Part shown: positions 9,291 to 18,035 of the stretch, one piece after another
Layout of the letters: each line of letters starts with the position of its first letter
How positions within the stretch are numbered: position 1 is the first letter of the stretch
NCBI RefSeq assembly: GCF_029893965.1
Contig: NZ_JARXXP010000017.1
Coordinates: forward strand, 62,001 to 126,000
DNA from: Paenibacillus sp. PastM-3
GTDB lineage: Bacteria > Bacillota > Bacilli > Paenibacillales > Paenibacillaceae
Direction of reading: 5' to 3'
Length of the DNA stretch: 64,000 nt
Notes under the pieces: generated by a model
The model's input: only the letters and a program-made list of their open reading frames with translations
Told to the model about the DNA's origin: nothing
The model's database searches: none
Position numbers and translations under genes: made by a program

Positions 9291-9492
9291 GTTGGCGGGG
9301 GTCGTGTCTGGGCAAATAACTAACCACCCTCCTCCGAGCGCCATTAAGGGGATTTTTCCCTTTAACCCCCCGGCTGCCTGCCCGCCCACGTAAGCCGGGG
9401 TTGACGGCCACCATGTATCAGTCCGGTATCTGCCCGGCCCGCAAGGGGCATCCGGTTATTTCAACCCGTCCACCCTCCCGGACACATAAAAA

Positions 9493-9539
9493 GGCCTGCG
9501 CAGCAGCCCGCTCCATGTGGATATAGCTGTGCGCAGGCC
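9493..9539 (-). terminator. Rho-independent terminator of the caa3 cluster
   Basis: On the minus strand GGCCTGCGCA pairs perfectly with TGCGCAGGCC and is followed by TTTTTATG. It lies 23 bp after the stop of the last gene of the cluster. Confidence 0.8.
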
Positions 9540-9561
9540 GATTTGCCTGCATGCATATAAA

Positions 9562-10026
9562 TTAGAAGCCCCAGATGGCATCCCAGACCGGCTTGGTGTG
9601 GCCGCCCGGATAAAATATGTACAGCAGCACATATACCGCAACTCCTGTGATAGCTGTAATGAACCAGGTCACAGCCGTGATTCTGCCCAGCTTGCGGTGC
9701 TTCGCATACTTGCCCTGAAAGCCCCAGACCAGTGTCGTGATCCCGAACACCGCAGCGACGGTGGCCAATACGATATGGAAGATCAGAAAAATATGATACA
9801 GCGTCGACAGATAATCCGGTCCGCCCCACGATGTATTTCCTACAAATACCGTTCTTGACATGTACACAATGAAAAACAGAGTTGCAGCCACAGCGGCGGC
9901 GATCATTGTCTTCTTGTGCGCTTCACGTTTGCCTGTAATGATCTGTCTCCAGCCGATAGCCACCAGCACCGCACTGATTACGATGAACGATGTACTGATC
10001 GTTGGAAACACTGTAAAGATATCCAT
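9562..10026 (-). CDS. ctaM: DUF420 / CtaM-like cytochrome oxidase maturation protein
   Basis: The 154-residue membrane protein has about four to five hydrophobic segments and the DUF420 signature (HKKTMIAAAVAATLFFIVY, YHIFLIFHIVLATVA, HRKLGRITAVTWFITAITG). Related proteins (YozB in Bacillus, CtaM in Staphylococcus) are needed for assembly of haem-copper oxidases. It starts at ATG 10026 behind GAGGAGG and is the last gene of the caa3 cluster, 25 bp after ctaG. Assembly of this oxidase is the natural role. The exact step is not known from sequence. Confidence 0.85.
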   Translation of the reverse strand: MDIFTVFPTISTSFIVISAVLVAIGWRQIITGKREAHKKTMIAAAVAATLFFIVYMSRTVFVGNTSWGGPDYLSTLYHIFLIFHIVLATVAAVFGITTLVWGFQGKYAKHRKLGRITAVTWFITAITGVAVYVLLYIFYPGGHTKPVWDAIWGF

Positions 10027-10051
10027 GCTTATCCTCCTCGGTGCTTGCCAG

Positions 10052-10972
10052 CTATACCCGGGTCAATGCGCCATCCCCCAGCTCGCCGGAGGGTCCGGAA
10101 AGATCCGGATCGTCTTGCCCGTTCTCTTTTTTATACCAATGATAGAACACATAAGCAAGCATCGAGGCAAAAATAAATTCCTGAATGAACTTCATCACGA
10201 TTCCGCCGACCTGCTGATCCACCTTGGGCGACAGCCCTCCAAAGAATCCCGGTCCGCCAAAAGCCTGCAGCAGCGCCGCCGGATCACCGGATACGCAATA
10301 CCCCATCGCCCGCGCCCAGACAGCCGGATCACTATAGGTTGCATAGAGCGGACTGCTTGCAAAAATGATCAGCCCGCAGGCCGGTGTGAGCAGCACCATA
10401 TTGAGAAAAATAAAGCCGATTTTGACAGGTCCGCCGGCCCGCCGGTGCTCCGGCAGCGGATTGATCAGCGTCCACCACATCAGCGCCGAGGTCAAAAAAA
10501 GCACAGCATAATACAGCCGGTGCACCGTAAAGTGCAGCATGACATAGTCATGAATTACCGGAATATGATACAGCGAGAACAGTCCGTTGAACAGCAGGGC
10601 TGCCACCACAGGATGGGCAAGAAAGGAGAGCCTCCGCAGCGGATTCACCCTCATCAGGGCCCGCCAGCACCATTCCGGAATCCCCAGCATCATCAGCGGC
10701 ACCGCAATCAGATAAGACAGCGCCATACTGACCATATGAAAAGAAAACAGGATATGTCCCAGCAGACTGACCGGACCGCCCTGAGCCAGATAGAGCACCA
10801 GCAGCCCGCCCAGAAACAGCGCTCTCTGCCGGAGCGGAACCTCCGCTGAGCCGGGGAACCGCTGAGCCAGCGGCCCGATCAGCACCAGATACCCCGCAGC
10901 CAGCAGCAGCGTTGCCGCCAGCAGCAGCGGGCTCCACAGATCGGCAAAGCTGAAGTATTGCAAGCCAAGCAT
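10052..10972 (-). CDS. ctaG: Cytochrome c oxidase assembly protein CtaG (caa3 type)
   Basis: A polytopic membrane protein of 306 residues with about seven hydrophobic segments. It is recognised by QYFSFADLWSP, SHxxxMALSY-type segments and position in the cluster. Caa3_CtaG proteins help form the copper centre of subunit I. I chose ATG 10972 (MLGLQYFSF) because GGAGGAGG lies 8 bases upstream. An in-frame ATG at 11020 has no such site. About 165 bp of apparently non-coding DNA separate it from ctaF, more than elsewhere in the cluster. Confidence 0.9.
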   Translation of the reverse strand: MLGLQYFSFADLWSPLLLAATLLLAAGYLVLIGPLAQRFPGSAEVPLRQRALFLGGLLVLYLAQGGPVSLLGHILFSFHMVSMALSYLIAVPLMMLGIPEWCWRALMRVNPLRRLSFLAHPVVAALLFNGLFSLYHIPVIHDYVMLHFTVHRLYYAVLFLTSALMWWTLINPLPEHRRAGGPVKIGFIFLNMVLLTPACGLIIFASSPLYATYSDPAVWARAMGYCVSGDPAALLQAFGGPGFFGGLSPKVDQQVGGIVMKFIQEFIFASMLAYVFYHWYKKENGQDDPDLSGPSGELGDGALTRV

Positions 10973-11138
10973 CGGACAGTCCTCCTCCATCAAAAATATT
11001 AGGGAACGCGGCATTCGCACCGATTACGGACGGGCAACTGCAGGCAGCGGCCTCCCGCCTTGTCCTCTGTCTTCTAACCATAACAGGCACCGACAGCAAA
11101 AAGAGGCAGCAGCTCCCGCCGGCCTCCTGAATATAACG

Positions 11139-11462
11139 CTAATCCCACCAGACCCAGTAAAGAGCCATGATAATACAGGTTCCGGCGATAAAAAAACCGC
11201 CCAGCATGAACACAATCGGCAGCAGATGCCCTTTGTCCTTCAAATGCATCCAGAAGCCCATCTGCAGCACCACCTGCAGCGCAGCCATTACCAGCAGCAA
11301 AATGACGGCAAAGGTGGCGTTAACCCCTCCGGCGGCCACAGCCGCAAAGGCAAGCAGTGTCAGCAACACCGAAAAAACAAACACTACAATATGCCGCTGC
11401 GGCCCCTCGTGCCGGTGACGGCGCTTCACGCCGCCTTCCTGCGAATGCTGTTCCGTCGCCAT
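11139..11462 (-). CDS. ctaF: Cytochrome c oxidase subunit IV (CtaF)
   Basis: The small membrane subunit has 107 residues and three hydrophobic segments. The N-terminus is charged and His-rich (HSQEGGVKRRHRHEGPQRH). The body has MGFWMHLKDKGH and ends GTCIIMALYWVWWD, typical of the COX4/CtaF family of Bacillus oxidases. It starts 3 bp after the ctaE stop, behind AAAGGTGGG, so it is co-translated with ctaE. It stabilises the subunit I-III complex in the membrane. Confidence 0.92.
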   Translation of the reverse strand: MATEQHSQEGGVKRRHRHEGPQRHIVVFVFSVLLTLLAFAAVAAGGVNATFAVILLLVMAALQVVLQMGFWMHLKDKGHLLPIVFMLGGFFIAGTCIIMALYWVWWD

Positions 11463-11465
11463 GGT

Positions 11466-12092
11466 TCAGCCCACCTTTCCAAGCAGGTAAACTACCGTGA
11501 AAATGAATACCCACACGACATCGATAAAATGCCAGTACATCGCAGATACGTAGATTTTGGGTGCCGTTACTACGGTCAGCCCTTTGCGGACGAGCTGCCC
11601 GATCAGGATGGCGATCCATACAATCCCGAATGCAACGTGTGCGCCGTGAAAGCCGACCAGCGTGTAGAACGCCGAGCTGAAAGCACTCGTAGTCATCCCG
11701 AACTCCTCATGCCTTACATATACACTGAACTCGTAGATCTCCAGCGCAAGAAATGCCGCACCAAGCACCACAGTGATGAGCAGCCAGCCGCGCAGCTCTT
11801 TCGGCTTGTTGCGGTGCATCGCCTGAATGGCGAATACGCTGGTGAGGCTGCTGGCCAGCAGCAGAAACGTTGCTGCCGCTACCAGCGGCAGATGGAACAG
11901 CTCAGCCGCGGAGGGGCCGTCGTTCGTCGAGTTACGCAGCGCCAGAAAGGTGGCGAACAGCGTTCCGAAGAGTACGGCCTCCCCGCCGAGGAACAGCCAG
12001 AAGGCCAGCACCTTGTTACGGCCCTCCAGCGTTGCTTTTTCAGGCTCATGCGGGAGGGTGCCTTTTCCGGCTTCAGCATGTACAGTCGTCAT
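11466..12092 (-). CDS. ctaE: Cytochrome c oxidase subunit III (CtaE)
   Basis: The 208-residue integral membrane subunit has about five helices and the haem-copper oxidase subunit III pattern (LGGEAVLFGTLFATFLALR, YTLVGFHGAHVAFGIVWI, YWHFIDVVWVFIF). It starts 7 bp after the ctaD stop, with AAGGTGAG overlapping that stop. It is part of the proton-pumping terminal oxidase in the cytoplasmic membrane. Confidence 0.95.
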   Translation of the reverse strand: MTTVHAEAGKGTLPHEPEKATLEGRNKVLAFWLFLGGEAVLFGTLFATFLALRNSTNDGPSAAELFHLPLVAAATFLLLASSLTSVFAIQAMHRNKPKELRGWLLITVVLGAAFLALEIYEFSVYVRHEEFGMTTSAFSSAFYTLVGFHGAHVAFGIVWIAILIGQLVRKGLTVVTAPKIYVSAMYWHFIDVVWVFIFTVVYLLGKVG

Positions 12093-12099
12093 CCCCTAC

Positions 12100-14016
12100 T
12101 CACCTTCCTTCCAGCTCTTCAGGCTCGATATGCCAGCCATGGTCGTCAAACAAGGAACGCATCAGCATCGACCCGAACGTAATCACCAGACCAAGACCGG
12201 TCACGATATAGTTGTTGAACAGGAAGCTTAGCACTTCGCTGCCGAACGTATCACGGCTGAACATGAAGCCAAGCCCGGCGATAAAAATGCCCACCGACAT
12301 CAGGAACGGCAGAATCGTCGCAGACGGCATGTGGATGGAACCTACCGGCTCGGACGGCGTCATGCTTTTGTGGCCGGCGAGCTTTTCCTTCCAGAAGGCA
12401 TCAATCCCGCGTACCAGCGGGGTCTGCTTGAAGTTGTATTCCGGCGGCGGCGAAGGAATCGTCCACTCCAGCGTCCGCCCGTCTTCCCACGGATCATCCG
12501 CGGCATCAGCCGGTTTGCGGGAAGTGATGAAGATATTCCACAGGAAGATCAGCATTCCGACACCCATCAGTCCGGCCCCGATTGTACTGACCAGATTCAG
12601 CGTGTCAAACTGCTGGTTCGGCAAGTAAGTGAACACGCGGCGCTGCATCCCCATCAGTCCCAGGAAGTGCTGGACGAAGAAGGTCAGATGGAAGCCGATA
12701 ATAAAGGTCCAGAACGTCCATTTGCCCAAGGTTTCGCTCAGCATCCGTCCGAACATTTTGGGCCACCAGTAGTGCAGCCCGGCGAACAGCCCCAGCACCA
12801 GACCGCCGACGATCACATAATGGAAATGGGCTACGACAAAATAGGTGTCATGAAACTGAAAATCCGCCGGAGCCGAAGCCAGCATAACGCCCGTTACCCC
12901 GCCCATGGTGAACGTTGGAATGAAGCCGACAGCGAACAGATTCGGAGTGGTAAAACGCACCTGCCCGCCCCACATCGTAAACAGCCAGTTGAAGATTTTG
13001 ATCCCGGTTGGAACGGCAATCAGCATCGTGGATACCGAGAATAAAGCATTCGCCACAGGACCGAGACCGGTTGTGAACATATGATGCGCCCAGACCATAA
13101 AGCCCAGGAAGGCGATTAGAATGGTGGCGAAGACCATCGAGCTGTAGCCGAATAATCTTTTGCGTGAAAAGGTTGGTATGACCTCAGAAATGATGCCGAA
13201 CGCCGGCAGAATGAGAATATAAACTTCCGGATGCCCGAAAATCCAGAATATATGCTGCCAAAGCACCGGATTTCCACCCGTGGCAGGATTGAAGAAATTA
13301 GCTTCGAGAATCCGGTCAAAGGTAAGCAGTACAAGCCCGACAGTGATAGCAGGAAAAGCGAACAGAATAATAGCTGAGGTGATAAAGGTAGTCCAGGCGA
13401 ACATCGGCATCCGCATATAGGACATTCCCGGTGCGCGCATCGTGATGATTGTAGCCAGAAAGTTAATGCCGCCGATCAGCGTACCCAGCCCGGCAATCTG
13501 CAGCCCGATCGTATAAAAGTCCACCCCGTGGGTGGCACTGTAAGTTGTACTGGATAACGGAGTGTACGAGGTCCAGCCGGCATCGGGCGCCCCGCCCATA
13601 ACCCAACTGAGATTGAGCAGCAGGCCGCCGAATAGAAAGGTCCAGAAGCCGAGCGCATTCAGAAAAGGGAAGGCCACATCGCGCGCGCCGATCTGCAGCG
13701 GAATGACCGCATTCATCAGCGCGAAGATGACGGGCATGACCCCGAGAAAAATCATCGTCGTCCCGTGCATCGTGATTAATTCATTGAACGTCTGCGCGTC
13801 AAGAAAGGTATTCATCGGCTTGATCAGCTGGATGCGGATCAGGATGGCCTCAAGCCCGCCGATTCCGAAAAAGAAGCCTCCCGCCCAAAGGTAGAGGATG
13901 GCGATTTTTTTGTGGTCGACGGTGGTGATCCAGTCCATCAGCCCGGTATAGCGTTTGACACTGTGGCCAGCCTCCAGCGGCATGGCGGGATTCAGGGATT
14001 GCGCTGTTTGAGCCAA
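12100..14016 (-). CDS. ctaD: Cytochrome c oxidase subunit I (CtaD)
   Basis: This is the catalytic subunit, of 638 residues, with 12 or more helices. It carries the CuB/haem site motifs GHPEVYILILPAFG (His-Tyr pair) and VVAHFHYVIVGG (His ligands), plus the start region DWITTVDHKKIA. It reduces oxygen with electrons from subunit II and pumps protons. I chose the TTG at 14016 (MAQTAQSLNPAMPLEAGH) because AAAAGGGGG lies 8 bases upstream. A longer frame from GTG 14058 has only a weak site. It follows ctaC closely. The C-terminal extension beyond the core helices is normal for Bacillus-type CtaD. Confidence 0.95.
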   Translation of the reverse strand: MAQTAQSLNPAMPLEAGHSVKRYTGLMDWITTVDHKKIAILYLWAGGFFFGIGGLEAILIRIQLIKPMNTFLDAQTFNELITMHGTTMIFLGVMPVIFALMNAVIPLQIGARDVAFPFLNALGFWTFLFGGLLLNLSWVMGGAPDAGWTSYTPLSSTTYSATHGVDFYTIGLQIAGLGTLIGGINFLATIITMRAPGMSYMRMPMFAWTTFITSAIILFAFPAITVGLVLLTFDRILEANFFNPATGGNPVLWQHIFWIFGHPEVYILILPAFGIISEVIPTFSRKRLFGYSSMVFATILIAFLGFMVWAHHMFTTGLGPVANALFSVSTMLIAVPTGIKIFNWLFTMWGGQVRFTTPNLFAVGFIPTFTMGGVTGVMLASAPADFQFHDTYFVVAHFHYVIVGGLVLGLFAGLHYWWPKMFGRMLSETLGKWTFWTFIIGFHLTFFVQHFLGLMGMQRRVFTYLPNQQFDTLNLVSTIGAGLMGVGMLIFLWNIFITSRKPADAADDPWEDGRTLEWTIPSPPPEYNFKQTPLVRGIDAFWKEKLAGHKSMTPSEPVGSIHMPSATILPFLMSVGIFIAGLGFMFSRDTFGSEVLSFLFNNYIVTGLGLVITFGSMLMRSLFDDHGWHIEPEELEGR

Positions 14017-14067
14017 GGTTCGTACCCCCTTTTCAAAATTGCTGCTTCCGCTATTCACTGCCTGGCT

Positions 14068-15114
14068 CTAGTCCAGCGTGTAGCCGGCCAGATATTCGGC
14101 AATGCCATCGACCTCTTCATCGGTTAAGCCCAGGTCTGCTTTGGGATCAGGCATCGTATTGCCCGGCTTGACGCTTCTAGGATCATGCAGCCAGGTTTTG
14201 AGGTTATCGAGGATCGGCGCACCATCCACGCCTGTATCATCATTCAGCAGAATGCCCGCCACCGATTCACGGGAGCCGATTCCGGTCAGATCCGGACCGA
14301 CCGCGAGGCCCTGGTCACCCACCGCATGGCAGGTCAGGCAGGCGGATTTAAACTTCTCGGCTAGCTGCGGATCTTCCGGCAGTACGGCCGGAGCTTTCAT
14401 CGAAGCCAGCCACTGCTCAAACTCCGCCTCGCTGACTGACTTTACCTTGAACTCCATGAACCCGTGGGAGGGTCCGCACAGCTCCGCGCATTTCCCGCGG
14501 TAAACGCCTTCATTTGGCGCACTGAAGCTGAAGCGGTTCACCGTACCGTCAGGGTTGGTATCTATTTTGCCGGACAGGGAAGGGACCCAGAAGGAGTGCA
14601 GCACATCCGCCGTTCTCAGCTCAAAAGCAATATCCTTGCCGGCAGGGATCACCAGATCCTGAGCCGTTTTTACACCATAATCCGTATATTCGAATTCCCA
14701 CCAGTACTGGTGTCCGGTCACTTTGACCTTGACTGCATTTTTATCGTTGGAATGGTCATTGGCGGCGGCAAACACTTCCCTGACTGTAGGTACAGCAAGT
14801 ATCACTACCAGAATCAGGGGGATGACCGTCCAGATGACCTCCAGCTTGAAGTTACCCTCCACCTGCTCAGGGATTTCACGCTGGCCCGGCTTTCTGCGGA
14901 ACCGGATAAGCACATAGGCCGCAATTGAAAAAACGATCAGCAATACGACAATCATAATCGTAATCGCCAGCTTCATCAGATCGAACGAGCTTTCAGCTGC
15001 AGGTCCCTGCGGTCTCAGTACCGACAGGTCCTCCCGTCCGCAGCCGGCCAGAAGTAATCCAAGCGCTGCAGTCATGGGAAGAAGCCGCTTTCCGGCCTGC
15101 CACGTTTTCATCAT
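14068..15114 (-). CDS. ctaC: Cytochrome c oxidase subunit II with fused cytochrome c domain (CtaC)
   Basis: The 348-residue lipoprotein has a signal with lipobox LLAGC25, two membrane helices (about 45-70 and 92-112), a cupredoxin domain with the CuA ligands His173, Cys209, Glu211, Cys213, His217 and Met220, and a C-terminal class I cytochrome c with haem motif CLTCH (259-263) and a likely axial Met in NTMPDP. This fusion defines the caa3 type. It accepts electrons on the outer face and passes them to subunit I. It is the first gene of ctaC-D-E-F-G-ctaM. ctaA and ctaB are not in the window. Confidence 0.96.
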   Translation of the reverse strand: MMKTWQAGKRLLPMTAALGLLLAGCGREDLSVLRPQGPAAESSFDLMKLAITIMIVVLLIVFSIAAYVLIRFRRKPGQREIPEQVEGNFKLEVIWTVIPLILVVILAVPTVREVFAAANDHSNDKNAVKVKVTGHQYWWEFEYTDYGVKTAQDLVIPAGKDIAFELRTADVLHSFWVPSLSGKIDTNPDGTVNRFSFSAPNEGVYRGKCAELCGPSHGFMEFKVKSVSEAEFEQWLASMKAPAVLPEDPQLAEKFKSACLTCHAVGDQGLAVGPDLTGIGSRESVAGILLNDDTGVDGAPILDNLKTWLHDPRSVKPGNTMPDPKADLGLTDEEVDGIAEYLAGYTLD

Positions 15115-15271
15115 TGATCAACCCCGCTTTTCCCGATTTCGTAGAGTAGAGGATTTTCCTGTCAATTATAACAATCACTATTAATATAAGTTCAAGGGGG
15201 TGTTTTGTCAATCGTTCACAGCAAGTTCACAAATACTTTTTTAATATCAAAAAAGCTTGTCAATCCGCCAT

Positions 15272-15287
15272 TTTATAACGCTTACAT
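15272..15287 (-). promoter_or_regulatory. cre-like site upstream of ctaC
   Basis: On the minus strand the site reads ATGTAAGCGTTATAAA. It differs at one position (A for C near the end) from the CcpA consensus WTGNNARCGNWWWCAW. It lies about 158 bp upstream of the ctaC start. CcpA control of the cta genes is known in Bacillus subtilis. Here it is inferred from the motif only. Confidence 0.4.
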
Positions 15288-15310
15288 TTTTGATAGAAGT
15301 AGGGTATAAT
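15282..15310 (+). promoter_or_regulatory. Sigma-A-like promoter pointing away from ctaC
   Basis: TTACAT (15282) and TATAAT (15305) are separated by 17 bp on the plus strand. No gene follows on that strand before the antisense side of the small gene at 15514. It overlaps the cre-like site. It may drive a short RNA or be incidental. Confidence 0.35.
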
Positions 15311-15400
15311 ACCAGGTAAGCGATTTCATATTATTCCATTCTGTCTGCACCTCTTGACTTATGTTGAAATGCATGTCCTCTCTCCCGCCGGAAAACAAGC

Positions 15401-15442
15401 AAAAAAAACCGTATCCAGCAGTATAGGTCAGCCGGGCACGGT
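15401..15442 (-). terminator. Rho-independent terminator after the 62-residue gene
   Basis: On the minus strand ACCGTG...GGATACGGT forms an imperfect stem followed by eight T residues. It lies about 70 bp downstream of the stop at 15514. Confidence 0.7.
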
Positions 15443-15513
15443 TTATGAGAATCCTCATGGATGTGATTGCAAATTACATGTAATCAATTCAGGACACTAT
15501 CCTTGTGTGTAAA

Positions 15514-15702
15514 TCAGGAGACAGATGAGTTAATTCTGCCCATCTCATGCTCCACGACCATAGTCAGCTCTTCTTCATAGCCTCCTGTGATCCGATACTT
15601 CCGGACGTACTCCTTTACAAATTTCTTGGGATCTTTGGGCCGGAAAATGCGTGTCATTTCCCGTAGACTTTCCTTGACTTCGTTATGACCTTTACTTGCC
15701 AT
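15514..15702 (-). CDS. Small charged protein of unknown function
   Basis: The 62-residue product (MASKGHNEVKESLREM..., VKEYVRKYRITGGYEEELT) is soluble and mostly helical by composition. I chose ATG 15702 because GGGAGGGAA lies 5 to 6 bases upstream. A longer frame to 15807 would run through DNA that looks like untranslated leader. The gene has its own terminator. It stands alone between the caa3 cluster and a gene remnant. I do not recognise the family. Confidence 0.7.
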   Translation of the reverse strand: MASKGHNEVKESLREMTRIFRPKDPKKFVKEYVRKYRITGGYEEELTMVVEHEMGRINSSVS

Positions 15703-16031
15703 GATCAGTTCCCTCCCAAAACATTGAAAATGAATGCTCCGTTGTAGAGAATGCATGATGAAAAGTCCGCCGTAACCTCGAAATGCAAGATAAGAACCGT
15801 AACACATACGTAGCTTGCATTATCCGCCTAGACTATCATTCCAGAGTTCTGGAGGTCCGCCTTGCCGGTGAAGCAGGTTCGTCGTGATTTGGGCTGAGAG
15901 TAAGACGCCTTAAGGTAAAGACATCTTGACACTTTACTTACCCGAAGAGCCACTTGCTGAATCACTCCTTTCGGGCCTTATCGTCTTATTGTATCATATT
16001 CAAGGCCAAGTTCCACCTTTCCTTGTAAAAT
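15703..16031. other. Intergenic leader region without recognised gene
   Basis: This 330-bp stretch precedes the 62-residue gene on the minus strand. It contains inverted pairs, including CCAGAGTTCTGG at 15841 and CCCGAA/TTCGGG flanking about 15945-15980 on the minus strand, so it could form a structured 5' leader. I could not match it to a known riboswitch class. Confidence 0.3.
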
Positions 16032-16256
16032 ATGCGTATGGAATTTTGCAAATATTTATGTCTCCCCCAAGCAGGCGAGATAGGGGGCTTGTGGGCTCAT
16101 GAGACGATTCTCAAAGCGTATCCTAAAATGCATAGTATGCTTATCGTGCGCCACGGGAAACTGATGGTTGAACGGTATTACGGTAATCACCATGCCGGCA
16201 ATGAATCCCTGAAGCTTCCTTCACATACTTTGTACCGGCAAATCATAGTCTCCTAG
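16032..16256 (+). pseudogene. Fragment of a beta-lactamase-related serine hydrolase
   Basis: The frame encodes KMHSMLIVRHGKLMVERYY, which resembles the segment just before the catalytic SxxK of class C beta-lactamase-like hydrolases (HSVLIVRHGKLVxExYY). It ends after 74 codons, before any SxxK motif. There is no good ribosome binding site. I read it as a gene remnant. The assignment rests on a short stretch. Confidence 0.4.
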
Positions 16257-16341
16257 TAAGGAAGGAGCAGGGAAGGCGTCCCGGAGGAAGCGCAGGACAT
16301 CTGCTCTCCGCCTTCTTCTCCAAGTATAAGGAGTGAGCGCT

Positions 16342-16680
16342 ATGTCCCCTTTCAAGTCTTCAACCGGCCTGCCCGAAAATATCGCTGCTGCTGTCTGTTA
16401 TTTTTTCCCCTTTGTTGGTCCCGTCGTGTTCCTGGCGCTGGAGAAGCGCAGCCGTTTCGTGCTCTTCCATGCGCTGCAGTCGCTGATTGCGTTCGGCGTG
16501 CTGATGGTCGCCCATGTAATCAGCGGATTCATTCCGCTGATCGGGGGGGTTATCGGAGCGATCCTCTCGCTGCTCGCCTTTTCCGTCTGGCTGCTAATGC
16601 TGTTTCATTCTCTTGGCGGCAGGTGGTATAAGCTTCCCTGGGCAGGTGATCTTGCTGAGATCCAGCTCCGCCAGCTGTAG
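16342..16680 (+). CDS. DUF4870-type small membrane protein
   Basis: The 112-residue protein has three hydrophobic segments and the DUF4870/Tic20-like pattern: NIAAAVCYFFPFVGPVVFL, then EKRSRFVLFHALQSL, then two more helices. It starts at ATG 16342, 8 bases after AAGGAG. A GTG at 16333 is also in frame but overlaps the binding site. Function is unknown for the family. It sits about 100 bp upstream of a lipid kinase gene on the same strand. Confidence 0.75.
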   Translation: MSPFKSSTGLPENIAAAVCYFFPFVGPVVFLALEKRSRFVLFHALQSLIAFGVLMVAHVISGFIPLIGGVIGAILSLLAFSVWLLMLFHSLGGRWYKLPWAGDLAEIQLRQL

Positions 16681-16785
16681 CCGGTTACTCCCGCTGCAGA
16701 CAGTGTAATAGTGATTCCCTTTTGCCTGTCGACTCCGTACAATGGAATCAGGACATACAGGAATCTGCAGGCTGGAGGAGCATCC

Positions 16786-17724
16786 ATGTACTTATTGATT
16801 ATAAATCCCCGTTCCGGCGGCGGTGCCGGTCAGCGGATCTGGCTGAACGCCCAGGCCATGTTGAAAGCGCGCGGTATGGCCTATGAAGCGCTATTCACCA
16901 ATAGCGCCGAACAGGCCGAGGCGCAGGTGCTGCACGCCCTCGCCCGCCGCGAGGACTGGCGCGCCGCCATCCTGATCGGCGGCGACGGCACGATCCACAG
17001 CGTGCTTGGCGCGCTGCGGCGCCGGGGCGTCCCGCTGGGCGTGATTCCCGCCGGCTCGGGCAATGACACGGCGCGCGGCTTCGGCATCCCGCTGGACACG
17101 GAAGCTGCGCTGGACGCCGCGCTGCAGGACCGCTGCCTGGAGGCGGATCTGCTCGCCGGTACGGGCGGCCTGACGCTGACCGCCGTCGCCAGCGGCTTTG
17201 ATGCCCAGGTCGCCGTGAACGTGAATAACAGCCGCTATAAGCGGCTGTGCAATGCCGTCGGCGCCGGGCAGCTGGCCTATATCATCGGCATATTGCACAC
17301 GCTGATCACCTTCAAGCCCTGCCGCGTGAGCGTGACCCTCGACGGCAAAGAGCAGGCCTTTGACCAGGCCTGGCTCGTCTCGGTCTGCAACCTGCCAAGC
17401 TATGGCGGCGGGCTGCTGATCTGCCCGCAGGCGGAGAGCGGCGACGGCCGGCTCGACGTCTGCGTCGTGCACGGGTGCAGCCGCGCGCAGGTGCTGCGGC
17501 TGTTCCCGACGCTGCTGAAGGGCACGCATGTGGCGCTGCCCTTCGTGACGATGCTGCGCGGCCGCAGCGTAGCGGTCCGCTTCGCGCAGCCGCGCCATGC
17601 CATCGGCGACGGCGAGCCGCTGGGCACGGCGCCGCTGGCCGTGCGCTGCGAGCCCGGCGCGCTGCGCGTGCTGACGCCGCTGGCTGCGGCGGCGGAGGGC
17701 GGCTCCTGCCGGGCGAGCGGCTGA
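16786..17724 (+). CDS. Diacylglycerol kinase-family lipid kinase (YegS/BmrU type)
   Basis: The 312-residue protein has the catalytic-domain motifs NPRSGGGAG, IGGDGTIHSVLGAL (ATP site) and PAGSGNDTARGFG. The C-terminal beta-rich part contains SYGGGLLICPQA and DGRLDV. It should phosphorylate a lipid or related polyol. The exact substrate is not visible. It starts at ATG 16786, 5 bases after GGAGGAG. From about 16910 to the end the gene is very GC-rich (runs of GCG, GGC and CGC codons), clearly richer than its neighbours, which suggests different mutational history or transfer. Confidence 0.88.
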   Translation: MYLLIINPRSGGGAGQRIWLNAQAMLKARGMAYEALFTNSAEQAEAQVLHALARREDWRAAILIGGDGTIHSVLGALRRRGVPLGVIPAGSGNDTARGFGIPLDTEAALDAALQDRCLEADLLAGTGGLTLTAVASGFDAQVAVNVNNSRYKRLCNAVGAGQLAYIIGILHTLITFKPCRVSVTLDGKEQAFDQAWLVSVCNLPSYGGGLLICPQAESGDGRLDVCVVHGCSRAQVLRLFPTLLKGTHVALPFVTMLRGRSVAVRFAQPRHAIGDGEPLGTAPLAVRCEPGALRVLTPLAAAAEGGSCRASG

Positions 17725-17754
17725 GCCTGGCCGGGAGCCCGCGGGCTGAGCAGC

Positions 17755-17857
17755 AGGCACAGGTCTCGAAGGCTCAGATGGCCGGGAGCGGATTTAGCCG
17801 GGAGCGGATTCAGCTGGCACAGGCGTCGAGGGCTCAGATATGGCCGGGAGCGGATTC
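17755..17857 (+). repeat. Direct duplication of about 44 bp after the lipid kinase gene
   Basis: Two near-identical segments begin at about 17755 and 17814. Each reads GGCACAGG, a variable heptamer, GGCTCAGAT, then GGCCGGGAGCGGATTYAG. An extra GGGAGCGGATT copy lies between them. No gene is recognised here. Confidence 0.6.
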
Positions 17858-18035
17858 AGCTGACAGACAACTTTCCGAGACATCTCCGCCAGCACGGATT
17901 TAACGGCTCACTTACAGCTAAGCCTGCCTGGAAGTGTCTAAATAACGGAACTGTACCAGCCAAAGCGCAGGTAAAACTTGCCGCGCAAAGCTGGCAGGCA
18001 GCCTGATGCCTGACTAACCGGAGGCCTCCAGCCAG

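Noticed and set aside
9279..9300. Similarity of TTTCGGGGTTCGGGGTTGG in the IS remnant to the GGGGTTC array
   Set aside because: Nineteen bases are shared with the array ends, but this could follow from chance in a transposase codon context. Two units are not an array.
15836..15990. Possible cyclic-di-AMP (ydaO) riboswitch on the minus strand
   Set aside because: A CTCTCAGCCC-like segment is present, but the conserved GCTAACCTCG-type 3' core and the 5' GGGGGA element are not. Left as an unassigned leader.
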